Shown here piece by piece: positions 1 to 5,884 of a stretch of DNA of 5,916 nt; position 1 is the stretch's first letter, and each line of letters begins with the position of its first letter. This DNA is from an uncultured Chthonomonas sp. (lineage in GTDB: Bacteria; Armatimonadota; Chthonomonadetes; Chthonomonadales; CAJBBX01): positions 1 to 5,916 of the forward strand of contig CAISOI010000568.1 of the NCBI GenBank assembly GCA_903886985.1, read 5' to 3'. The notes beneath the pieces were generated by a model, which saw only the letters and a program-made list of their open reading frames with translations, made no database searches and was not told the origin of the DNA. A program made the position numbers and the translations under genes.

Positions 1-4
1 CGAT

Positions 5-10
5 CTCCTC
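5..10 (-). promoter_or_regulatory. Possible Shine-Dalgarno site of a leftward gene outside the window
   Basis: Read on the minus strand, these bases are GAGGAG, a near-ideal ribosome binding site. A start codon at normal spacing would fall just left of position 1. The bases to the right show no obvious gene on that strand, which fits a divergently transcribed neighbour. Six bases is a short match, so this is only suggestive. Confidence 0.3.
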
Positions 11-311
11 ACGATATCTTGTTGAACGAGAATCAATACAACCCAAACAACCAAGATTCAAAGTGACCCATTGGATGACATCTGATCATTTTCACATTTC
101 AAAACAATGTCGGGTGTTCAAAGTACTGCCCGCCTGTTATCAGGTAAGTGACAGATCTCAGATTGCATATCCGTCTCCCTCCATATCCAATGGATCCAAA
201 TCACGAGTGAATTCCATTTCTTCACCACAGAATGGGTTACACCTTACCGCCGCAGGGCCAAGTTTGGGGTATAGTAGATTCATTCAAATACTCAAATCTG
301 TACGTCTTTTT

Positions 312-315
312 GGAG
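312..315 (+). promoter_or_regulatory. Ribosome binding site of the macro-like gene
   Basis: GGAG lies 6 bases before the ATG at 322 and follows a run of T. It supports that start, and it is the only start that places the hydrophobic helix at the N terminus of the product. Confidence 0.6.
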
Positions 316-321
316 TAGTTC

Positions 322-1044
322 ATGACTCAAGCACAGCCCTTCGATTTCTTCCTCGGTAGTCCTTACTGGATTATTGTGGGTTGCCTGTTATTCTCGGTCT
401 GGTTCATTGCTCTCGCAGTTGTTTTGGTGTGGGAAAAGATTGGTCCCAAGCCCTCTAAATCGGTAACGGTTGACGGCACCACCATCGAATTGTGGGAAAG
501 AGAGCGCAAGCTTCCCAGATCCAGCGATGCGATCATTGTCCCCGTGGCGACAGACCTCAAGATGGCAGTTGGCATTTCAAAGTGGGTGCGTGATACCACC
601 GCGAACGCAATTCAATACGAGGCTCTGCGCGCCGCTCCTCTCGCACCCGGCAATGCATTTGTTGGTTCAGGCGGAAAGTTCCGATTTGGAAGTGCAGCTC
701 TAGCAGTAGTAATGGACGATACCAAACGAACCTCGAATAAGTGGATTACGGATGCAGTGGCAAAGTCGCTGACTCTTTTGCGCGACAATGATGCAGAAAT
801 AATCACCATTCCGGATTTTACGGAAGATTTGCTGCGCCAGCCGAAATGGATATCAGACACACAGCGCCAAGAGACCTGCGCGCCCATTGCTCGCGCGATC
901 ATCGATGGTATTATCGCGGGTGGTGCGGATGTTATTCATGTGCGAATCTGGGCATGGCGCGGAAACGTGGATGTATGGAAAGCGGAATTTGAGCGACTTC
1001 AAGGTGAGTCAAAGAACGTTACCGTTCTTGCTGCAACAGTCTAG
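322..1044 (+). CDS. Membrane-anchored macro-like domain protein
   Basis: The 240-residue product has one hydrophobic helix at about residues 15-37 (WIIVGCLLFSVWF...). Lysines follow it (K39, K43, K46), so by the positive-inside rule the rest should lie in the cytoplasm. From about residue 48 onward the pattern resembles a macro (ADP-ribose-binding) fold: 'DAIIVPVATDLKMAVG' at 69-84, where classical macro domains have DAIVNAAN..L..GGGV; an E at 100; 'APLAPGNAFVGSGGKF' at 105-120, matching the usual L..GeaV.T.gg.L; a strand 'AALAVVMDD' at 125-133; a helix with 'AVAKSL' at 145-150; and 'AEIITIPDF' at 158-166, matching g..sIafP.ig. The conserved Asn of the NAAN motif is absent (PVATD instead), so ADP-ribose hydrolysis is doubtful and ligand binding is unproven. 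The gene appears monocistronic: an RBS stands 6 bases before it and a hairpin follows it. A wholly different alpha/beta fold is possible. I would call it macro-like, function unknown. Confidence 0.72.
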   Translation: MTQAQPFDFFLGSPYWIIVGCLLFSVWFIALAVVLVWEKIGPKPSKSVTVDGTTIELWERERKLPRSSDAIIVPVATDLKMAVGISKWVRDTTANAIQYEALRAAPLAPGNAFVGSGGKFRFGSAALAVVMDDTKRTSNKWITDAVAKSLTLLRDNDAEIITIPDFTEDLLRQPKWISDTQRQETCAPIARAIIDGIIAGGADVIHVRIWAWRGNVDVWKAEFERLQGESKNVTVLAATV

Positions 1045-1067
1045 TATTCCGCAACTTTCACCAACTT

Positions 1068-1102
1068 AAGCGGGACTACGGCAAGGTGCCGTGGTCCCGT
1101 TT
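1068..1102 (+). terminator. Strong hairpin, probable intrinsic terminator of the macro-like gene
   Basis: The left arm at 1068-1083 pairs with the right arm at 1087-1102 around a 3-base loop (AGG). The 16-pair stem has only two G-U wobbles and a GC-rich core (GGGAC / GTCCC and CGGCA / TGCCG). It starts 23 bases after the stop codon at 1044. Its outer pairs are A-T, so the right arm ends in TTT, but the tract beyond it is interrupted (CGTATTTA). It could act as a Rho-independent terminator in either direction, or partly as an mRNA-stabilising or attenuating hairpin before queF. Confidence 0.75.
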
Positions 1103-1127
1103 CGTATTTACAAATCAAATGACAAAT

Positions 1128-1131
1128 AGGA
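1128..1131 (+). promoter_or_regulatory. Ribosome binding site of queF
   Basis: AGGA stands 9 bases before the ATG at 1141 and decides that start. An ATG at 1119 is out of frame. Just upstream are three CAAAT pentamers at 1111, 1116 and 1123, which make this short leader A-rich and probably unstructured. Confidence 0.55.
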
Positions 1132-1140
1132 AATCTGCAA

Positions 1141-1494
1141 ATGTCAGACCGTAACGAGAAATTAGAGGCGTTCCCAAATCCCAACCCACAGCGTGATTAC
1201 ACGATTCTTCACGTCTGCCCGGAGTTCACCTCCGTATGCCCGATCACCGGATTGCCGGACTTTGCCACCATCAAGGTAGAGTATGTTCCGGATGAACTCT
1301 GTGTCGAATTGAAATCGCTGAAGTATTACTACTACAGTTTTCGACAGAAGGGCATCTTTTATGAAGCGGTCACAAATCAGATATTGGAAGACCTCGTGGA
1401 ACTCTGCAAGCCTCGCAAAATGACGGTGATCGGCGAATTCGCGGTCCGTGGTGGTATCAGTTCCGTCATCACAGTCTCGTACCAGAAGGATTAA
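1141..1494 (+). CDS. queF: NADPH-dependent 7-cyano-7-deazaguanine reductase (preQ0 reductase), short type
   Basis: This enzyme reduces the nitrile of preQ0 to the amine of preQ1 using two NADPH, the last free-base step before tRNA-guanine transglycosylase in queuosine synthesis. It is cytoplasmic. The 117-residue product is of the single-domain, B. subtilis-like class. It shows the catalytic Cys33, which forms a thioimide with preQ0, and the proton donor Asp40, in 'CPITGLPDF' with the usual spacing of seven. The QueF family motif, involved in NADPH binding, is 'ELKSLKYYYYSFR' at 56-68. 'FYEAVTN' at 73-79 carries the substrate-binding Glu75. 'VRGGISS' at 102-108 is near the C terminus. It is somewhat shorter than the B. 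subtilis enzyme, mainly at the N terminus. The stop codon is 7 bases before queD, so the two are almost certainly cotranscribed. I see no preQ1 riboswitch in the short leader. All catalytic residues are present and activity is expected. Confidence 0.96.
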   Translation: MSDRNEKLEAFPNPNPQRDYTILHVCPEFTSVCPITGLPDFATIKVEYVPDELCVELKSLKYYYYSFRQKGIFYEAVTNQILEDLVELCKPRKMTVIGEFAVRGGISSVITVSYQKD

Positions 1495-1501
1495 GACCCA
1501 C

Positions 1502-1846
1502 ATGTACACTCTGATCGTTAAAGCAACATTCGAGGCCGCCCACTGCATTCCGGGGCACAAAGGAAAGTGCGCTCGGCTGCATGGTCACAGCTATCGGTTG
1601 GAGGCGGAGTTTAGTGGAACAGAACTTGACTCGATTGGAATGCTGTGTGATTTCACCGATTTGAAAGCAGTGCTGAACGATTTTTTGCCTGACCACACCT
1701 ATCTCAACGACATCATGCCATTCTCCACAACTGCCGAAAATGTATCCCGTTGGATATTTGAGCAACTGGAGTCACGGGGTTTACCGGTTACCGCAATCAC
1801 GCTCTGGGAAACCGAAAAGAACGGCTGCCGATACACAAAGTCATAA
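1502..1846 (+). CDS. queD: 6-carboxy-5,6,7,8-tetrahydropterin synthase
   Basis: QueD converts 7,8-dihydroneopterin triphosphate to 6-carboxytetrahydropterin, the second step on the way to preQ0. The 114-residue product has the full family signature. Zinc ligands are His14 (in 'FEAAH') and His27 and His29 (in 'LHGHSY'). Catalytic Cys23 lies in 'GKCARLHGH'. The catalytic Asp64-His65 pair sits in 'LPDHTYLND', and substrate-binding Glu103 is in 'LWETEKNG'. 'TTAENVSRW' at 76-84 matches the conserved TAEN segment. The Cys in the KC..LHGH context argues for QueD rather than a eukaryotic-type 6-pyruvoyl-tetrahydropterin synthase. The frame stays open upstream to 1448, but the ATG at 1502 is preferred. 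It has AAGGA at 1486-1490, yields the normal family N terminus, and avoids a long overlap with queF. Queuosine genes queE and queC are not in the window. Confidence 0.96.
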   Translation: MYTLIVKATFEAAHCIPGHKGKCARLHGHSYRLEAEFSGTELDSIGMLCDFTDLKAVLNDFLPDHTYLNDIMPFSTTAENVSRWIFEQLESRGLPVTAITLWETEKNGCRYTKS

Positions 1847-1855
1847 CATTCTGAT

Positions 1856-1871
1856 ACGCCAAAGGGGGCGT
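1856..1871 (+). promoter_or_regulatory. Small hairpin overlapping the ribosome binding site of the reductase gene
   Basis: ACGCC (1856-1860) can pair with GGCGT (1867-1871) around AAAGGG. The GGGGG run at 1864-1868 is the ribosome binding site for the ATG at 1874, so it lies partly in the loop and partly in the stem. Five pairs make a weak structure. It may tune translation modestly or mean nothing. Confidence 0.3.
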
Positions 1872-1873
1872 TC

Positions 1874-2875
1874 ATGACTACTCATCGCGACCTCGAAATT
1901 TATGATGTGACAATCATCGGAGCAGGACCGGTAGGGCTCTTTGGAGCGTTCTATGCAGGTCTTCGGAAAATGAAGACGCGGATTATCGACAGTCTGCCAG
2001 AGACGGGTGGACAGCTCAGCGCCCTGTATCCTGAGAAGCTGGTTTACGACATGCCCGGATTTCCCGAAGTACTTGCCCGCGACCTCGCAAACGAGATGAC
2101 GCTTCAGGGAGTGCGATTCAAGCCGAAGCTTACTCTCGGGGAGAAGGTCGCAACCCTCATTCAGAACTCAGACGGCATCTTTGAGATTGGTACCGACAAA
2201 GGAACCTACCTCACCAAATCGGTGGTGGTTTGTGCTGGTGCAGGTGCATTTTCGCCGAAGCGACTCGATAACCCCACTATTGAACCATTTGAAGGCAGAG
2301 GTGTCCACTACTTTGTCACCGACAAATCGATATTTGCGGATAAGAGACTGCTAATCGTGGGCGGCGGCGACTCTGCGCTCGATTGGGCGCGAAATCTAGA
2401 AGCGACCGCCGAGAGTATCATCTTGATTCATCGCCGCGATACCTTCCGCGCTCATGATGAAAGTATCGATTGGCTCCTGAATTATTCTACGGTGCAAACA
2501 AAACTCTTCTGGGAGCTCGAATCCCTAGAGGGATATGGTGCGCTCCAACACGCAACTATCGTTAACAATGTGACGGGCGATAGAGAGCGTTTGGACATTG
2601 ATGCCTGCCTTCTGAACATTGGATTCCATGCATCGATTGGGCCAATTCGAGATTGGGATTTGAAATTGGAAGGCTCTGCTATCGTCGTTAATTCTCATAT
2701 GGAGAGCAGCCGGGCGGGAATCTATGCGGCCGGCGATATCTGCACCTACGATGGCAAGTTGAAATTAATAGCAACGGGAGTAGGCGAAGTCTGTATTGCA
2801 GTAAACTATGCAAAGACCTTCATCGATCCCAATGCGAAACTGTTCCCCGGGCACAGCAGCGGGATGACATTTTAG
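1874..2875 (+). CDS. Ferredoxin/flavodoxin-NADP+ reductase, type 2 (thioredoxin-reductase-like)
   Basis: This FAD enzyme moves electrons between NADPH and ferredoxin or flavodoxin in the cytoplasm. The 333-residue product matches the length of B. subtilis YumC-type reductases. Domain order is FAD, NADPH, FAD. The first dinucleotide motif 'GAGPVG' is at 16-21, then 'ETGGQLSALYPEK' at 43-55 and 'YDMPGFP' at 58-64. The NADPH motif 'VGGGDSALDWA' is at 162-172. 'HRRDTFRAH' at 186-194 should hold the 2'-phosphate and favours NADPH. The second FAD segment is 'IYAAGDICTYDGKLKLIATG' at 283-302. The CxxC of true thioredoxin reductases is missing, since GGGDSA occupies that place, which separates the two families. 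The C-terminal 'IDPNAKLFPGHSS' is typical of type 2 FNRs. The gene starts 27 bases after queD behind a GGGGG ribosome binding site. Its place in a queuosine cluster suggests, by inference only, that it feeds electrons to QueE or an epoxyqueuosine reductase. A general house-keeping role is the alternative. Confidence 0.92.
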   Translation: MTTHRDLEIYDVTIIGAGPVGLFGAFYAGLRKMKTRIIDSLPETGGQLSALYPEKLVYDMPGFPEVLARDLANEMTLQGVRFKPKLTLGEKVATLIQNSDGIFEIGTDKGTYLTKSVVVCAGAGAFSPKRLDNPTIEPFEGRGVHYFVTDKSIFADKRLLIVGGGDSALDWARNLEATAESIILIHRRDTFRAHDESIDWLLNYSTVQTKLFWELESLEGYGALQHATIVNNVTGDRERLDIDACLLNIGFHASIGPIRDWDLKLEGSAIVVNSHMESSRAGIYAAGDICTYDGKLKLIATGVGEVCIAVNYAKTFIDPNAKLFPGHSSGMTF

Positions 2876-2894
2876 ACCCCATAGGATATTAGGA

Positions 2895-3134
2895 ATGAGC
2901 CGCAAGTCTGTAGATAACCCGCTGTTTGACGATTCCGTGAATGGCGGAGTGCCGCGCTACCGTGTCTTGGAGATATTGCTCAACGCCAAGTGGGTCGAAA
3001 GAGCGGTAAAGAGTGGACGCTGTTTTGTCTGCAAGGCGACTGATATAGACCAGACGGGACTCTGCCTTATTTGCCGATCTTTTCTCTCCGACGAAGAACG
3101 CGCCGCTACCGAACCATATTATCAGGCTGTTTGA
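2895..3134 (+). CDS. Small CxxC-CxxC zinc-ribbon protein, function unknown
   Basis: The 79-residue protein has 'CFVC' at 43-46 and 'CLIC' at 57-60, separated by ten residues, a treble-clef or zinc-ribbon arrangement expected to bind one Zn(II). The N-terminal half (VLEILLNAKWVERAVKSG, about 24-41) is predicted helical. The C terminus 'LSDEERAATEPYYQAV' (64-79) looks like a short conserved tail rather than random sequence. It has no signal peptide and no membrane segment. AGGA at 2883-2886 stands 8 bases before the ATG, and the gene begins 19 bases after the reductase stop, so it is probably the last gene of the queF operon. It could be an RNA-binding or partner-binding adaptor. I do not recognise the family, and a rubredoxin is unlikely because the characteristic CxxCG context is missing. 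Paired cysteines, an RBS and operon spacing make it a real gene. Confidence 0.8.
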   Translation: MSRKSVDNPLFDDSVNGGVPRYRVLEILLNAKWVERAVKSGRCFVCKATDIDQTGLCLICRSFLSDEERAATEPYYQAV

Positions 3135-3142
3135 TCCGGTAA

Positions 3143-5884
3143 CTAAACAAGCTCCCTTACTCCTTCCATTGGCACATTCCCAAATCGCATTCTGTTTAAT
3201 TTCCACGCCGCAAAGGCATAGGATATCGCTGCAACTGCAAAACTCACAAGCATACGCAGTCCTGTCCAGGTTAATAGAATAAGAGGCCAATAGGATGTTT
3301 GACTACCATTTTGAAGCGATAAGAACCAAATTTCCGCTATTACTATTACCACGGCCACAAATATCGCAAAGCCAGATGCGTCTGTCTCTCGCTGAAATAT
3401 TGTCGATGCCGCCAAAGCGAGGGAGCCGCTCATTAATAATAATCCAATCGGCATCAGCACAATCCACGCATACGTAGTAAGCACCCTTTGCCAGCCGAAC
3501 ATAGGAATAATGAAGCTGTATAGAACTGCAGTCGCAATGAATGTGCAAAACAAACCAATGAATGTAATTGTTAACGGTCCAAAGAATTTACCGAGATATA
3601 TTTGCCGTGTGGATGAGGGTGTGCAGAGAAGGAAGCCCAGAGTTGACTTCTGCTTTTCACGAGTAAATGCTGCTCCACACGTGATAGCGGGAACTACTAG
3701 AGAGTAGATTGCCATAATCAACGCCATTAAGATACCGAGCCCACCAAGGATTATCGGGGCGTGATTCGGTGAACGACCTAGAAATTGAATAGTGGGATAG
3801 GTCAAGATCGAAGCTGAAACTTCAGTATTATAACTTAGTATCCCAACAATAACCAAAGTTGAAATTCCGAGTGATATCCACTGATCCGCTCCGAGGTTGC
3901 CTCTGAGTGCTACGCGCATCTCTTTTATTAGAACGGAGTTATTCGAGTGATCAACAATCCATCTGACCAATGCGTTCCCCATAGGTGTATCTCTTTTTGG
4001 AACAAACGCTTTTGGCTGAATTGCCGTTTTTGTTCGCAGGCGCTTCTTGTATTCTCTTTCATCCTTCCTTATTTGCGATTTGGATTTCCCCTCTGTATCG
4101 GGCGGAGCCGGAATCTTCTCAGTTATGGTTGCCAGTGATTCTACGGACAGAATAAGCGGCATACCGGTAAGGTTGCTCGGGATACCCCAAAACAGTCTGC
4201 GTGTTGGTATAAGAAAACGTGATAACAAGCGGGGATTTGTGAGCCCGGCTATCAGTGGCACGATGATGCAGAAATGCCATGGCAATATTGCGATTGGCAA
4301 GTTTGTTGCGTAACTCAGGAGTCTGTTGGTGTGTTCGGACAAGCTTAACAGTATTGATAGAGGTGAAATAGAAGCCACATAATTTGCTGCGTCGCCAATT
4401 CCAATTAGATATGAAAGTAGTGGTAGAAGAAGGAAGCCAAGGTACCACCAGATGCCAGGCGGCAATGCACTCACGAAAAGTGCGCCAACTCCAGTTGCTA
4501 GAATAAGCTTAGGTATGAGGATTAAAACCAAAGTAGGGAAAGGATTTGTATATCCAAGCAGGCACGCCAAAGTGACAAGACTGAATACTTGTAGAAGCGG
4601 GCTAAAAACATAAACGAGCCTCCACGCTAATCCTTGTTTTCCAACGACTTGCACATCTATCAGGTCACGCGATAACAGTGGTACATTGATCTCTCTCACA
4701 CGCGCCCAGCATATCATCACCCCAAGTGATCCGCAAAACCACCACAAACCAGCTATTGTTTGATCCAGCCTTCCTCCTTGAATGTACAGAAAAACAGATA
4801 GATGTTGAGTTTGAATGTGGATTGGCCAGAGATATCCTAACAGGAGAAACGGAAAAAGTAGGCCGTAGAGCCTTCGGGATCGCCAATATGCAGGCAAATC
4901 CCAGAGTGCCTCTGAAATGTCCGAATCACCCAACCTTAGATTCAGACTGGTCTCCCATAGCCCCAGAATACGTGCAAAGAGATAGAGTGGCAGAATGATC
5001 ACGATGGGAGGCAAAATAAAATGATAGTATGGGATAGGAGTGACAAGTACTCGTGCAACGACCATGACCCAGGTGATGGGAAAGAAATCACTGATGTCTC
5101 TGGCGGATCGAGGCAGTGCGTACCATATCGGACCTATCGATTGGCTGCCCCAACCCCGACCAAATGCCACTGACAACAAAGTGGATCCGAACGGAATAAG
5201 GACGAAAGAAAATGCAAACCAGAACTCACCCCATGTTTTGGCGGCGCCGCTGTTCATACGTTTTTGAATGTTGTCGACGGGCACATTGGCAAAGACTGGA
5301 ACCGTCCATCGTGGCGGCCGAAAGGCAGTCATGGTAAATAACAAGTAGAGACCGAATAGATCAATTAGTCCGCACCCCCCTGAGGCTAATAAAAGCAGAT
5401 ATATGGGGAGACCTGTTAACGCAATTATCATTGTTTCGCGGAACGGTTGCGCACAAGCTTGGAGTGCAAGTTGAAATGGAGGAAGCTGGGTACATAGGAG
5501 GCTAAGTAAGGAGTTCCGCCGGTACTCTTCCAAGAAGAAGGTATTGGTTCGCCGCACTACCGCATGTAATACAAACCAGTAGTGGACACCGGCAGTGCAC
5601 AGAAACATCATCGTTACGTGACTTCCACCGAATTCACGGTAGGTTGATTTGACCCATGGTTGATGATAATAGTACTTTTGGAACAACCAGGTGAGAAGGC
5701 AGATTAAGGCGGAGAGCGTTACTAGAGTGATTGTTATGAAGAGCAGACGGTCTTTGCGTCTAGAATCCCTGCGATCTTCGCGCAACAGGATGGGATTATC
5801 CTTGAACGTGAACGGATCGGTATAAAATTTCCGGTATTGGCTCGGCAAATATTTGTCGAGCCATTCGGATATCTTCTGATTCAT
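3143..5884 (-). CDS. Large polytopic membrane protein, fused ABC-2-type permease
   Basis: The 913-residue product has roughly 18-20 hydrophobic segments, including about 47-67, 89-110, 150-168, 219-240, 288-308, 339-354, 376-394, 421-470, 475-495, 529-548, 667-686, 711-738, 768-794, 803-828, 836-856 and 865-893. There is no cleavable signal peptide. Two copies of an ABC-2 permease signature are visible. The first is 'NPILLREDRR' (30-39), then 'FLEEYRRNSLLSLLCT' (117-132). The second is 'NSVLIKEMRV' (649-658), then 'FTREKQKSTLGFLLCTP' (740-756). Spacing is similar in both, about 99 and 103 residues. Such motifs mark the interfacial helix and the loop that faces the ATPase. A basic hydrophilic linker (about 586-645, rich in K, R, P and E) joins the halves and should be cytoplasmic. 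By inference it exports an unknown substrate with an ATP-binding subunit encoded elsewhere, perhaps just right of the window; no Walker motif occurs here. Ribosome binding is weak: AAGAG on the minus strand, about 8 bases before the ATG. The gene converges on the zinc-ribbon gene with 8 bases between. Confidence 0.85.
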   Translation of the reverse strand: MNQKISEWLDKYLPSQYRKFYTDPFTFKDNPILLREDRRDSRRKDRLLFITITLVTLSALICLLTWLFQKYYYHQPWVKSTYREFGGSHVTMMFLCTAGVHYWFVLHAVVRRTNTFFLEEYRRNSLLSLLCTQLPPFQLALQACAQPFRETMIIALTGLPIYLLLLASGGCGLIDLFGLYLLFTMTAFRPPRWTVPVFANVPVDNIQKRMNSGAAKTWGEFWFAFSFVLIPFGSTLLSVAFGRGWGSQSIGPIWYALPRSARDISDFFPITWVMVVARVLVTPIPYYHFILPPIVIILPLYLFARILGLWETSLNLRLGDSDISEALWDLPAYWRSRRLYGLLFPFLLLGYLWPIHIQTQHLSVFLYIQGGRLDQTIAGLWWFCGSLGVMICWARVREINVPLLSRDLIDVQVVGKQGLAWRLVYVFSPLLQVFSLVTLACLLGYTNPFPTLVLILIPKLILATGVGALFVSALPPGIWWYLGFLLLPLLSYLIGIGDAANYVASISPLSILLSLSEHTNRLLSYATNLPIAILPWHFCIIVPLIAGLTNPRLLSRFLIPTRRLFWGIPSNLTGMPLILSVESLATITEKIPAPPDTEGKSKSQIRKDEREYKKRLRTKTAIQPKAFVPKRDTPMGNALVRWIVDHSNNSVLIKEMRVALRGNLGADQWISLGISTLVIVGILSYNTEVSASILTYPTIQFLGRSPNHAPIILGGLGILMALIMAIYSLVVPAITCGAAFTREKQKSTLGFLLCTPSSTRQIYLGKFFGPLTITFIGLFCTFIATAVLYSFIIPMFGWQRVLTTYAWIVLMPIGLLLMSGSLALAASTIFQRETDASGFAIFVAVVIVIAEIWFLSLQNGSQTSYWPLILLTWTGLRMLVSFAVAAISYAFAAWKLNRMRFGNVPMEGVRELV

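Larger units (their letters stand above)
1..321. other. Intergenic region upstream of the macro-like gene, probably divergent
   Basis: I find no credible gene in this stretch. The only long open frame (63-359) runs into the well-supported gene at 322, and its product looks compositionally random. The stretch contains an 8-base direct repeat TTCAAAGT at 57-64 and 117-124, and a short perfect inverted repeat ATCCA-A-TGGAT at 185-195. A TATAGT hexamer at 270-275 could be a -10 element for the gene at 322, but I find no convincing -35 box 16-18 bases upstream of it. None of these short elements exceeds what chance would give in 321 bases. The region most likely holds the promoters of the rightward gene and of a leftward gene lying outside the window. 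Confidence 0.55.

Noticed and set aside
57..124. Direct repeat TTCAAAGT at 57-64 and 117-124
   Set aside because: Eight bases repeated once in an AT-rich stretch is compatible with chance, and no further copies appear nearby.
63..359. Open frame of 98 codons on the + strand
   Set aside because: It overlaps the start of the well-supported gene at 322 in another frame, lacks a good ribosome binding site and encodes no recognisable motif.
1103..1140. preQ1 riboswitch before queF
   Set aside because: The leader is only 38 bases long, A-rich, and shows neither the stem with C-rich loop nor the A-rich pseudoknot tail of the preQ1-I aptamer. Nothing resembles preQ1-II or III.
1448..1501. Upstream-extended start for queD
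   Set aside because: The frame is open, but the extra 18 residues do not match the QueD family N terminus and would overlap queF by 47 bases. The ATG at 1502 has a ribosome binding site and normal length.
1162..1560. 132-codon frame on the minus strand opposite queF
   Set aside because: It is antisense to queF and the queD start, both of which have complete catalytic motifs.
1874..2875. Thioredoxin reductase
   Set aside because: The redox-active CxxC in the NADPH domain is missing (GGGDSA there), and the C-terminal segment is that of type 2 ferredoxin-NADP reductases.
4047..4313. Open frames on the + strand across the permease gene, such as 4047-4313, 4726-4998 and 5040-5267
   Set aside because: They lie antisense to a long coherent membrane protein, and their products have no plausible domain. 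I treat them as shadows.
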